Shown: positions 9,942-20,457 of the stretch, piece by piece
Numbering within the stretch: position 1 is the first letter of the stretch
Layout of the letters: each line of letters begins with the position of its first letter
NCBI GenBank assembly: GCA_030867875.1
Contig: JAOWCC010000044.1
Span: forward strand, 1,272,501 to 1,336,500
DNA length: 64,000 nucleotides
Reading direction: 5' to 3'
Source: Actinernus sp. WN-2022
Taxonomy: Eukaryota; Cnidaria; Anthozoa; Actiniaria; Actinernidae
Notes under the pieces: generated by a model
Told to the model about the DNA's origin: nothing
Database searches by the model: none
What the model saw: the letters and a program-made list of their open reading frames with translations, nothing else
Position numbers and translations under genes: made by a program

Positions 9942-11155
9942 CCTAGGCCTGCATGAATATTGAATTTACAGGTCAAGTAGTTTGCAGGTACACATTTCAA
10001 GTATATTTTGGGCACATTTCAAGTTCATTTAGAGGTATATTTCTAGAACATTGCAAATATAATTCAGTGACAAAAAGGTACAAGTCAAGTATATTGCAAG
10101 AACTCTAGATCAGTCAAGTACCATTCAACCAGTAATAAAATAGTGTGCAAATACAGACCTAGGCCTGCATGAATATTGAATTTACAGTTCAAGTAGTTTG
10201 CAGGTATACATTTCAAGTATATTTTGGGCACATTTCAAGTTAATTATAAGATCTGTGACAGTTCTTTGATGTTTAATTAATTCACATACAGGTCTATTTC
10301 AAGAACATTGCAAATATAATTCAATGACAAAATGGTAAAAGTCAAGTATTTTGCAAGGAGTCTAGGATCAGTGAAGTACCATTCAACCAGTAATAAAATA
10401 GTGTGCAAATACAGATCTGCAAAAGTATTGAAATTACAAGTCAAGTAGTTTGCAGGTATACATTTCAAGTATATTTAGGGTACATTTCAAGTTAATTTTC
10501 AGATCGACTAGATAAAATAAAATGTGTATTTGATGTTTCAAATACAGGTATATTCCGAGTATATTTCAAGAATATTGCAAATATAATTCAATGACCAAAA
10601 AGGTACAAGTCAGGGAGGGTCAAGTATATTGCAAGGAGTCTAGAACTAGTCAAGTAGCATTCAACCATTAACAAGTAGTGTACAAATACAGACCTGCATG
10701 AACTTTGAAATTACAATTCAAGTATTAATCAAGTATCAGCTACAAGTACACTTCAAGTCTGGTTTAGGTACTATTTCCACCTAACTCTGAATTGCTTGTC
10801 CATTTGTGCAAATATTGCTCAAGTAGTAAACTGGAACACTTCAAGTACTATTTTGCAAATATATTTCAAGTATTTACCAACTACACAACAAATATGTACT
10901 TGATGTTTCAAATACAGGTACATTACAACCATAAAACAAATATATAACAAATATATAACAAATATAAAACAAATATAATGAAAGTACAAAAAGGTCCAGC
11001 TCAAGTATACTCTATACTTTAGCCATCAAGTAGCTATAAGGGATCAAACAAATATAGTTCAAGTACACTTTTCAAACACAATGCAGGTACCTTGCAAGTA
11101 CAAAAAAAATATAAACTGCAAATACACATCAAGTAGTCTTCAAGTATTGCTTATT
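9942..11155. repeat. Terminal repeat region of remnant 2, CAAGTA motif array
   Basis: Three longer units begin near 9942, 10157 and 10422. Each holds CATGAATATTGAATTTACAG or a variant, a CAAGTAGTTTGCAGGTA block, ATTCAACCAGTAATAAAATA and GTGCAAATACAGA. CAAGTA/TTCAAGTA occurs throughout. It is the inverse of the array at 7150-8510. It ends at about 11155, beside CATAAGGGGCCCCT, whose complement closes the last gene of remnant 1. Confidence 0.7.
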
Positions 11156-11225
11156 TTCATAAGGGGCCCCTCCGAAAAACCGCCTTTAAATTGGCAACCT
11201 TTTTAAACCCCCCTTCATTAACGCC

Positions 11226-11579
11226 ATGGCACGAACCCTAATGAGACCTGCGGGGATGGGACAAGCCCCCTGGCAACGCCGTGTCGCCCACGCAACCGCA
11301 GGGAAGAGGATGGCCCGGAAGAGGATGGCCCGCCACACCGTGGTTGGTAAAAAACCCAGCAGGAGCGCCCGGGCGGGAAAGCAAATACAGAAAAAGTATA
11401 AGGCGCAAAAGAAAAAGAAAGCCCAGACAGGGGGCACGCAAACGGTCCGCAAGATCACGAGTCGCAAATCGAAAGACGGCCGTACCGAAACAACGATCCG
11501 AACGACGACCACTTCGGGCAAGCGCCAAGGCAAGAGTATCAGCCGGTGGAACGTCAAACACCTGAAGAAAAATACTTGA
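11226..11579 (+). CDS. Lysine/arginine-rich DNA-binding-like protein, copy 2
   Basis: A 117-residue strongly basic protein starting at ATG (context GCCATGG). It shares RHTVVGKKPSRSARAGKQIQ, then KKYK, KKKKAQTG and a C-terminal SRWNVKHLKK with the protein at 6118-6405, so the two are homologous. The N-terminus carries a repeated RKRMAR. It lies about 70 bp from the terminal repeat and points away from it, whereas copy 1 points toward its repeat. It may be a DNA-packaging or nuclear-targeted protein of the element; no catalytic motif is visible. Confidence 0.55.
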   Translation: MARTLMRPAGMGQAPWQRRVAHATAGKRMARKRMARHTVVGKKPSRSARAGKQIQKKYKAQKKKKAQTGGTQTVRKITSRKSKDGRTETTIRTTTTSGKRQGKSISRWNVKHLKKNT

Positions 11580-11635
11580 AAAGACTTTAACACAATTCTC
11601 TATCATTACTCGTTGCTCTTCAAGCTGTGAACGTC

Positions 11636-11896
11636 ATGGGTCTAGATATTACTTTCTATGGAGCTGAGGAAGGCGGCGGCGATGTCATTGTGGGCGAGTG
11701 CCACCTGTGCTATTCTACGTTTGGTACCTGGATGGAAGATTACCTGAGCGAAGGCGAAAGGAAGCAGTATGTGCTGAGCGACTGCGAAGGAACCTATTAT
11801 GGATTCTATGTGGAGTTGGTCTATGATATTTGTATTTGGGAAGGATTTCTGCGCAAGCATCCAAGACTCAAGCCTTACAAGATGGAGTTCCTTTAA
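11636..11896 (+). CDS. Small acidic element protein, MGLDITFY type
   Basis: From ATG at 11636 the product has 86 residues (MGLDITFYGAEEGGGDVIV...). It is acidic and rich in tyrosine and aromatic residues, with three cysteines in its first half (GECHLCYS, SDCEG) and one near the end (DICIW). The gene follows the basic-protein gene by 56 bp and is followed at once by an AATAAA signal at 11897-11902. I recognise no eukaryotic family. A GLDI-type start is seen in small proteins of phages and large DNA viruses, but that is only a resemblance. Confidence 0.45.
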   Translation: MGLDITFYGAEEGGGDVIVGECHLCYSTFGTWMEDYLSEGERKQYVLSDCEGTYYGFYVELVYDICIWEGFLRKHPRLKPYKMEFL

Positions 11897-11987
11897 ATAA
11901 AAGACTGAGACTTTGGTATCACAGCTCAAAGGAACTGAACTATTTATTACAATAAAAAAATGTTTCCTCTAGAGTCTCTATGTTTTC

Positions 11988-14816
11988 TTAGTAGCCGTAA
12001 GGGTAGCCCTGATAGCCGTGGAGCACCCTCTTGTCGTAGACCATCTTGAAGGTCTTGGTCTCTGGGCGGGTGTGCAACGTCCGGTCTTGGGTGTTGCGGT
12101 GGATGGCGTGCGGCGTCACCACCGTCCGTGTGGGTTCCCCCTGGCCTTGCACCATGGCGACCATGGTCTCGAGGTTCACGATCGCCCGATTTCTCACATT
12201 GAGGCGTAGTCCTTTCACTTTACAGACGGTGCGGCCTTGACTCGTTTCGTACCCGTAACTCTTGGGCCCGGTACAGGCAAAACGGACAATGTGTTCGCCT
12301 TCTTTCAACTCGTTCGTCAGGTCGCCTAGAAATCGACCGACCGGGGGCGCCACTTGGCCTAATTTCTGCGTGAAATAGATGCTGTCCGTATCGTGGTAGA
12401 CGATGCGGTCCTTCAAGAGGTGGAGGTACGAATAGAGTTTCAGGCGTGCATGGGCTGTGGTGTAGGCGGCAAACACGACGTTGGTGTGGGGGTTGGAGTC
12501 AATGTGATGGGGGGCGGCGTGGTAGTGGACCTGCACCATGTCTTCGTGCACAAACAGTATGTCCTGCACTTCAAACTCGTCGCTCATCATGAGCTCGAAG
12601 TAGCGGTCCAGTTCGGTGACGTATCCCGACCGCCGAGGGTTCTGCTTCTGGCCGAACTTGTCCCACAAAGTGTTGAGCATCCATTTCGCCAGGGCCAGGA
12701 TCCCGGCATTGAACTCGATCTTGTCCCACTCCAGTAAAATCCCCGTGGCCCCCCGAGTACTCTCTATAAAAGAGGCTTTCTCGGCGTCGGTGTGACACCC
12801 GGGCGGCCACCCGCTCGCTTCCTGTTTCATCTTGAGGAAAGTGTTCACGTAGCCCGTGAACAACCCATGGGTCCCGGTGGCGGGATCGTATTGCTCCGAC
12901 TCGGGATAATACCATACCCGGTACACTTCCAGGACCCGGTAGCCTTGGCGCAGGGCCTCATGGAGTTCGTGGCTCACCCAAGTGCCTGTCAAAGCCCGGG
13001 CCTCGTCGCCGTGTGCGCAGGGTTTCTGGTTCTTGTCGTCGGCGCAGGTCCGGCAGAGGGTAAACAGCAGTTTGTCGCCCACATGGGTCGGGAGGACCGG
13101 GAAAAAGAGCCGGCGTGGCGGTAAAACTTCAGGTGGATTAACCCCTCGTACGGGAGGGTAGGGTCTAGATTTTCGGTGAGGATGTCTGGATGGCCCAGCG
13201 GAAACCGTTGTGTTTTTTGCACCCAGGGGTACAGGGAGCACACATCCAGCGCCTCCATCTATTCTCTCCCCCATTCTCCCTCGCTCGCTTCCCAGTAAGT
13301 CTTGATCCCGTTGGTTCGCCCTCCAAAGAACGCTTTCTTGGGGTCGAGCGGAAGCTGGGCTTGAGGGATGGGCGCTAGGGCTGCGATGGTCGGATCCAAG
13401 GCCATGGCCGCCCGGACTTCACACTCTCTGATCGGGACCACGCGGTACCCTTGCTGATTCATGTACAACATTTTGTCTCGGGTCCGGTCGGCCAACGTAC
13501 TCATCGTGCAGTGCAGCCCTCCTCCCGCTCTGGGTATTTTCACGTGAAACACATGGATGTGGAAACGACCCCGCAGTAGGAATTCTTGATTCGATTGGGT
13601 GATCTCCCCAATTCTGGCCATGACCAGGGCGGGGGTGAGGGTGGACCTCATCAGGTAGGGAAAAGCCAACGGGTAGTCCAGATGGGGGACGTCTAGGATC
13701 AGGCGTACTCTGTCTTGCGGTTCGGCCTCCCCTAGGGTGGTCTCCAGGACCCTCTCTAACACGGCCGTGACGTCTTGAAGGGCCTGTCCATAAAAAAATA
13801 ATACATAAAATAAATACACCATCAACACATTAAAAATTAAAAAAAAAAAAAAATTAAAAAAATGTAGCTAGGGCCTATGTAGCTAGAGGAGATCAAGAAG
13901 AAAAAGAAAAAAAGAAAAAGAAAAATTTGGATTTCCTCACGGGGACTCGAACCCGGTGGGCTTGTAGCCTCTTGGAACAGGAGATTTAACCCTAGGCGCC
14001 ACCTCGCCGCGCGCTGTGACGTCATGACAAAATAGTGTAGTCAACCCTTACTTCAGGCAGAGTCGTGCGGGATCGCGTCCTTATGTTTAGTTCGTAGTCC
14101 TTACAGGTCGTCTTGAACTTTTTACACGCTCTGGTCCGGATTTGTAGGAGTTCAAAGACTTCCTCCTCCTCTTCCCCCTCCTCCTCCTCTTCCTCCTCCT
14201 ACTCCTCCACGGCAGCGGCGGCGGCGCTGATTTTGTTCTTTTTCCCTCCTCCCTGCTGTTCACTCCCTCGTTTGGCGCCGGGAAACAGACCGTGGAGACA
14301 TTTCTCCGGATCAAAATCGTCCTCGTGGTCGCCCTCGTGGTCCTCCTCGTGGTCCTGCTCCTTCCTCTGGGGGGAATTGGGCCCCAATTTCCCCCACAAG
14401 AGGTTGAGGTGGTAAGGGTTTCGAGGGTCCACGCGAAATGGGAAGTCCAAATCGTCGTCCAATTCTGGAAGCACGGCAGGGAGGTTCAGTGCATCGACGA
14501 CTTTTTCTATTTCCTCCTCGGTGGTGGCGTCCTCTAGAGCCTCCATCTCGGGAAGTGTAAACAGTTCTTGCGAGGAGGAGTCCACCCCCGGGGGGAAATC
14601 CACATCCTCCAGGAAGGCGTACAAAGCATCCGCGTTGTAAGGATTTATTTCTTCGTTCGTGGACTCGTCCTCTGGTTCTCCCTCCGGGGAGGGATGAGGC
14701 GCCTGCCGGGCTACGGCATAGGGATTGTTTTCTTCTTCGAGAGTAATGATGACTGGGTTGCCTTCTTCATCCAGATAATTCCTGGAGTCCATCGTGCTCG
14801 CATTAACCCAAATCAA
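11988..14816 (-). pseudogene. Family B DNA polymerase (protein-primed, Polinton type), disrupted
   Basis: Read on the minus strand, palm motif A (DVCSLYPWV) is at about 13245. The motif B region (LNTLWDKFGQ) is near 12650 and motif C (YHDTDSIYF) near 12390, with KVKGLR further on. An FFGGRTN block precedes motif A, as in Polinton polymerases. The N-terminus is a long acidic region (14816-14199). Breaks visible: TAG at 14199-14201 inside a glutamate-rich stretch; an inserted SINE-like segment at about 13795-14040; a probable internal deletion in the exonuclease half near 13520; an in-frame TAG at 13259-13261 just before motif A; and a one-base frameshift near 13130. The polymerase cannot be made as one protein. 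It lies convergent to the two small genes of the remnant. Confidence 0.8.
13795..14040 (-). mobile_element. tRNA-derived SINE-like insertion in PolB
   Basis: On the minus strand GGTTCGAGTCC at about 13933-13943 is a perfect B box. GAGGTGGCGCCTAGGG about 50 bases upstream is A-box-like. A T-rich tail follows to about 13840. The T-stem pairs poorly, so it is not a working tRNA. The polymerase-like frame is interrupted exactly over this segment. Target duplications are not clear. Confidence 0.5.
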
Positions 14817-14827
14817 AATTCGTCGCT

Positions 14828-14890
14828 CACTTTTATGTTTTTTTCACTGTTCTCTGATTGGTGCCTTTTTCTCGGCCGGTGATTGGTTCC
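14828..14890 (-). promoter_or_regulatory. PolB promoter: TATA-like and two CCAAT boxes
   Basis: Just upstream of the PolB start (minus strand), ACATAAAAG at about 14832-14840 is TATA-like. Two inverted CCAAT boxes (ATTGG) lie near 14857 and 14882. Spacing suits a short viral-type promoter. This is inferred from motifs only. Confidence 0.35.
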
Positions 14891-15121
14891 CCTAGAAGGA
14901 GCACGGCTTGTGAGTGGTGGAATTCGAGCCGCTTTGGGTTCGAAATCAACACCTGGGGTCTAAGAAGCCTCTGAAAAACATCTCCCCCTACCCCTTCTTC
15001 TTCAAAATTGTCTCCCCCCACCCCCGGGGGAGCCCTTCTTCCTTCCTTCGTTGAACCGTAATCACTTCACATTTTCTAAACGCCTTTTCTGAGCTCCTTT
15101 GATCCTCCACGCGGTCTGATG
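14891..15121. other. Junction between remnant 2 and tandem array
   Basis: C-rich and pyrimidine-rich sequence without a gene. It marks the right end of recognisable Polinton sequence. Confidence 0.4.
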
Positions 15122-16009
15122 CGGTCGCGTGTTTCTGTCTCGGGCCCAGGCCTAACCCAACACGCAAATACACACGGCTAATTCTATGTGTCAGCCATTT
15201 TGTTTATAAACTTAACTAGTGTAATTTAGGTCGCCGAATTTTATTGAATGAACCGGTAGGATTATTTGGCTTGGTTATATTAAGTTGACAAGGGAGATGA
15301 AGTTGACAAGGGAGATAAAGTTGAGTATGCTAAAATATGTTTTACTTACTTTTTCATGTTTTTCGCTCGTAGTCTGGTTATGTTTACTCTTTGCTCTTGA
15401 CTCCCTTGAGTTTTGGGCTTTACCCTTGGACGTAAATTAGTGTAATATGGATCTAAAAGTTTTATATATAGTTAGTTATGTGACCTAATTAGAGATAACA
15501 AAGAGAGCAATAAGTTAAGAGTCAGAAAATTAGGAATTTAGCTTACCGTAAACATGAGCTGTTGATCAAAACAAAACGGCTGATTCGGATGACGATTATA
15601 AATGCGAGGATAATACGTTATTTTTGTAATGAAAAAGCTGATGTCATAGGAAAATGGCCGTTACAAATAGAGCGAGCAAGTTTATTTGTATTTAAAGTAG
15701 AGCGGGAATGATGATTTAAAAGTTGTACAGGTTGATAGGTTAATTAAATAAAACTGTTTTAATACAAGGAGATGTTGGCAATTTTTTATTTTAGTTTAGC
15801 TGGGGTTCTAAACTGACAAATGTATAAAATGATGTTTGAGATTGAATGGTATGTGTGGAAGACATTATTAATTAGTTGATGTGGAAATTATGTGAAAGTT
15901 ATGTGAAGGTTAAAACATATGATGTGGGGGTTATGTGAAAGTTAGTGGAGGTTTAGATGATGTTGGGTTCATGTAGAGGTTAATTAAGATGAGGTTATAA
16001 TTGAGTGAT

Positions 16010-16226
16010 AAAAATAAGTATTTGAATATGGTATGGTGGACTTAAGGAGCTACCTGGTTCCTTCCTGTATGGAACAGTTGTAGGTTATGCAATGTCCTCC
16101 TCGTAAGAGGGCAACCGAGCCATCTGAACGGTCCAGGTTAGGTGGTACCGAACCCCATCATACAAGATGATGTTAACAGTGTTAGTGTGCTTGTGTAAGC
16201 AAGCACCACCAATTCATACTTATTCT
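16010..16226 (-). ncRNA. Candidate Pol III-type RNA in array unit 1
   Basis: On the minus strand GGTTCGGTACC (16144-16154) is close to a B box, and a TTTTT terminator-like run lies at 16014-16010. Between and around them are several short hairpins: GTGCTTG with CAAGCAC, CATCAT with ATGATG, CCTC with GAGG, and GTTCC with GGAAC. No clear A box was found. The plus strand would fold the same way. The class of RNA is unknown. Confidence 0.35.
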
Positions 16227-17558
16227 AAAAATGTTGAGTGATAATTTGAAGAGTGGGTTATTATGAAATATATAAATAGTGGTATGAAAATTTATTAACG
16301 TGATTATGCCATGGATATGATTTGATAAAATATGATATGTGAATAAATTATGTAGGGGGAAAATATATTATGGAAATAAATATTTTCTTTGAATATTGAG
16401 TATAAAAATATATGTCTTAAGCTAGTATATAACTGTAATCATTATTGGTTAAATGACGTTCATTCTACCCCCCCCCCCCCCCCCTTTGCATTTTATTTCA
16501 TTTATCTAGAATATTTAGAGTAAAATAATTTAGAGTAAAAATATGTGAAAAATACTTTTACATTAAGGCTGCATTAGAATTAATTGCCAAGCGTGTATTT
16601 CTGATTAACAGACCCCTTCTTCAGGAGTTAGGAAGTCTGTTAGGACCTAAATCCCAGAGGTGCTCTGAGACGGTCGCGTGTTTCTGCCTCGGGCCCAGGC
16701 CTAACCCAACACGCAAATACACACGGCTAATTCTATGTGTCAGCCATTTTGTTTATAAACTTAACCAGTGTAATTTAGGTCGCCGAATTTTATTGAATGA
16801 ACCGGTAGGATTATTTGGCTTGGTTATATTAAGTTGACAAGGGAGATGAAGTTGACAAGGGAGATAAAGTTGAGTATGCTAAAATATGTTTTACTTACTT
16901 TTTCATGTTTTTCGCTCGTAGTCTGGTTATTTTTACTCTTTGCTATTGACTCCCTTGAGTTTTGGGCTTTACCCTTGGACGTAAATTAGTGTAATATGGA
17001 TCTAAAAGTTTTATATATAGTTAGTTATGTGACCTAATTAGAGATAACAAAGAGAGCAATAAGTTAAGAGTCAGAAAATTAGGAATTTAGCTTACCGTAA
17101 ACATGAGCTGTTGATCAAAACAAAACGGCTGATTCGAATGACGATTATAAATGCGAGGATAATACGTTATTTTTGTAATGAAAAAGCTGATGTCATAGGA
17201 AAATGGCCGTTACAAATAGAGCGAGCAAGTTTATTTGTATTTAAAGTAGAGCGGGAATGATGATTTAAAAGTTGTACAGGTTGATAGGTTAATTAAATAA
17301 AACTGTTTTAATACAAGGAGATGTTGGCAATTTTTTATTTTAGTTTAGCTGGGGTTCTAAACTGACAAATGTATAAAATGATGTTTGAGATTGAATGGTA
17401 TGTGTGGAAGACATTATTAATTAGTTGATGTGGAAATTATGTGAAAGTTATGTGAAGGTTAAAACATATGATGTGGGGGTTATGTGAAAGTTAGTGGAGG
17501 TTTAGATGATGTTGGGTTCATGTAGAGGTTAATTAAGATGAGGTTATAATTGAGTGAT

Positions 17559-17773
17559 AAAAATAAGTATTTGAATATGGTATGGTGGACTTAAGGAGCT
17601 ACCTGGTTCCTTCCTGTATGGAACAGTTGTAGGATATGCAATGTCCTCCTCGTAAGAGGGCAACCGAGCCATCTGAACGGTCCAGGTTAGGTGATACCGA
17701 ACCCCATCATACAAGATGATGTTAACAGTGTTAGTGTGCTTGTGTAAACAAGCACCACCAATTCATACTTATT
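17559..17773 (-). ncRNA. Candidate Pol III-type RNA in array unit 2
   Basis: Nearly identical to the unit 1 block. The B-box-like motif has one further change (GGTATC in place of GGTACC) and the T-run is at 17563-17559. The hairpins are preserved. Confidence 0.3.
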
Positions 17774-19099
17774 ATAAAAAGGTTGAGTGATAATTTGAAG
17801 AGTGGGTTATTATGAAATATAAATAGTGGTATGAAAATTTGTTAACGTGATTATGCCATGGATATGATTTGATAAAATATGATATGTGAATAAATTATGT
17901 AGGGGAAAAATATATTATGGAAATAAATATTTTCTTTGAATATTGAGTATAAAAATATGTCTTAAGCTAGTATATAACTGTAATCATTATTGGTTAAATG
18001 ATGTTCATTCTACCCCCCCCCCCCCCCTTTTGCATTTTATTTTATTTATCTAAAATATTTAGAGTAAAATAATTTAGAGTAAAAATATGTGAAAAATACT
18101 TTTACATTAAGGCTGCATTAGAATTAATTGCCAAGCGTGTATTTCTGATTAACAGACTCCTTCTTCAGGAGTTAGGAAGTCTGCTAGGACCTAAATCCCA
18201 GAGGTGCTCTGAGACGGTCGCGTGTGTCTGCCTCGGGCCCAGGCCTAACCCAACACGCAAATACACACGCCTAATTCTATGCGTCAGCCATTTTGTTTAT
18301 AAAATGTTAGGTCGCCGAATTTTATTGAATGAACTGGTAGGATTATTGAGCTTGGTTATATTAAGTGGACAAAGGAGATTAGGTTGACAATGGAGTTAAA
18401 GTTAAGTATGCTAAAATAAGTTTTTACTTACTTTTTCATGTTTTTCGCTCGAAGTCTGGTTATGTTTAACCCTTCCTCTAATGACTACTTGAGTCTTAGG
18501 CTTTACTAGTGTAATAAGAGTCTAAAAGTTTTATATAAAGTTACTTATTTGTCTCAATAAGAGTTAACAATGAGAGCAATTAGTTAAGAGTCATAAAATG
18601 TGAATTTAGCTTACCGTAAACATGAGTTGTTGATCGAAACAAAATGACTGGTTAAGTGATTTAGGATGACGATTAACGCGAGGATAATACGTTATTTTTG
18701 TCACGAAAGAGCTGATGTCATAGGAAATGGTTGTTTCAAAAAGAGCGAGTAAGATGATTTGAATTTAAGTAGAGCGAGCATGATGATTTAAAAATTGTAC
18801 TGGTTGATAGGTTAATTAAAAACTGTTTACAAGGAGATATTAGCCTATTGTTTTTCATTATTAAATGATTCTGTGCCAAGTGCTTGTTTACTAGCTTAAA
18901 GCTAGCTTGGGTTTAAAACTGACAAAAGGTACTAAGTGATGGTTAAGACTGTGGATGGTATGTGTGGAATATATTAATACATTGTGGAGAAGATGTGAAT
19001 GTTAACTTGATGTGAGTGTTATGTGGAAGTGACATGTAAGTGATGTTGCGGTTATGTGGATGTTAAGATAAGGATGTTGTGTTTATATTAGTGGGTGAT

Positions 19100-19320
19100 A
19101 AAAATAAGTATTTGAATATGGCATGGTGTGGACTCTAGAGTTACCAGGTTCCTTCCTGTAGGGATTGGTTGCAGGCTGTGCCAAACCCCCCTCGTAGGTG
19201 GGTAACCGAGCCAACCGTACCGTTCCAGGTTAGGCGGTACCGAACCCCATCATCAGTGATGATAATAATTGTGGTGTTAATGTACTTGTACAAGCAAGCA
19301 CCACCAAATTCTTACTTATT
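19100..19320 (-). ncRNA. Candidate Pol III-type RNA in diverged array unit 3
   Basis: The surrounding unit has diverged strongly, yet the block is still recognisable, with GGTTCGGTACC at 19237-19247 and TTTTT at 19104-19100. The CATCA/TGATG hairpin survives with a shorter loop. The GTTCC/GGAAC stem is lost. Better conservation than the flanks suggests constraint, but only three copies can be compared. Confidence 0.35.
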
Positions 19321-20011
19321 TTCTAACTTATTTAGTATCAGTGAAATTGTTAAAAAGTATAGTTTTTATTATGATTAATAGAAGGATTATTATGAGTGAA
19401 GGTGTTAACTAAGTCTAAGTTTATATTATATGGGTGAAGGTATTATACATGTATGTGGTGTTAATGACTACTTGTACAAGCAAGCAGTGTTAGTGTGCTT
19501 GTGTAAGCAAGCACCTACAATTCATACTTATTCTAAAAATGTTGAGTGATAATTTGAAGAGTGGGTTATTATGAAATATATACATGTAAATAGTGGTATG
19601 AAAATTGATTACCGTGATTATGCCATGGATATGATTTGATAAAATATGATATGTGAATAAATTATGTAGGGGAAAAGTATATTATGGAAATAATTTCTTT
19701 GAATATTGAGTATAAAAATATGTCTTAAGCTAATATATAACTGTAATCATTATAATGTATTGGTTAAATGATGTTCATTCTACCCCCCCCCCCCCTATTT
19801 TTGCATTTTATTTTATTTACCTAAAATACTTAGAGTAAAATAATTTAGAGTAAAAATATGTAAAAAATACTTTTACATTAAGGCTGCATTAGAATTGAAT
19901 TGCCAAGCGTGTATTTCTGATTAACAGACTCCTTCTTCAGGAGTTAGGAAGTCTGTTAGGACCTAAATCCCAGAGGTTCTCTGAGACGGTCACGTGTTTC
20001 TGCCTCGGGCC

Positions 20012-20457
20012 CTGTTTTAATAAAGACGCCTAGTATCCTAGTTTTTTTTTGCATTATGCAAATAAGAGCAGCCACATTGGAATAAGGTATATTGAACACT
20101 TGCCTCCATACGTGTGCAACACCATGATACAGCCCCTTTTTGCTTCCCGTTGAACCATTTTCGAATTTCACCGACATATTCATTGCAACGCTTCGTTAGC
20201 CGCTTTCATTGTTTTTGACCCCGTCGGCGTTAATTATCGGCGGCAAACAGAGCTGTTGATGAACAGACGGCTCTCAAAAAGCAACGTAAATTCTAATTCC
20301 AATTAAACATAAGGACCCGCTAACAGCTCCCTGTAACTTTGGCGCAAAATAAACCATTTGGCATATTTTGTAGACCACTTTACGTACGTTCATGCACAGT
20401 TGTTCAAGTCTTTCGTTTGAACTGGCCGGCCAGCGATAGCCTAGAACATCTGCCTAC
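20012..20457. other. Non-coding stretch
   Basis: No exon, inverted repeat or tandem repeat is evident. A short minus-strand frame at 19956-20183 spans the array edge and is treated as chance. Confidence 0.45.

Larger units (their letters stand above)
9942..14900. mobile_element. Polinton/adintovirus-type remnant 2 with PolB relic
   Basis: The remnant begins with terminal repeats (9942-11155). It continues with two small plus-strand genes and a long minus-strand protein-primed-type PolB pseudogene. The convergent genes have facing AATAAA signals at 11897-11902 (plus) and 11944-11949 (minus). GC content is clearly higher than in the flanks. The right half (capsid, ATPase, integrase and so on) is absent; tandem repeats start at about 15122. 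Breaks in PolB show that it is an old, non-functional copy. Confidence 0.7.
15122..20011. repeat. Tandem array of 1.55-1.77-kb units
   Basis: The anchor CGGTCGCGTGTTTCTG recurs at 15122, 16671, 18215 and (as CGGTCACG) 19989. Units one and two (1549 and 1544 bp) are almost identical. Unit three (1774 bp) is clearly diverged in its left part and has an extra partial duplication of its centre near 19480-19560. Each unit has a C-run near its right end (about 16468, 18015, 19782), a conserved block of about 200 bp (candidate RNA) and AT-rich filler. No protein-coding frame of note. The fourth copy is cut after about 25 bp, at GGGCCC near 20011. Confidence 0.9.

Noticed and set aside
11186..11606. 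Minus-strand frames opposite the basic-protein gene
   Set aside because: Shadows of a highly biased arginine/lysine-rich gene; only the last 60 bases (11161-11220) echo another gene's C-terminus.
12018..13124. Plus-strand frames opposite the polymerase
   Set aside because: They are antisense shadows of the GC-rich PolB relic, whose motifs are clear on the minus strand.
13900..14020. A tRNA gene
   Set aside because: The B box is perfect but the T-stem and acceptor do not pair, and it lies in an insertion with a T-rich tail; SINE-like instead.
15122..20011. 5S rRNA or snRNA tandem cluster
   Set aside because: I find none of the known conserved 5S, U1, U2, U4, U5 or U6 sequences in the unit.
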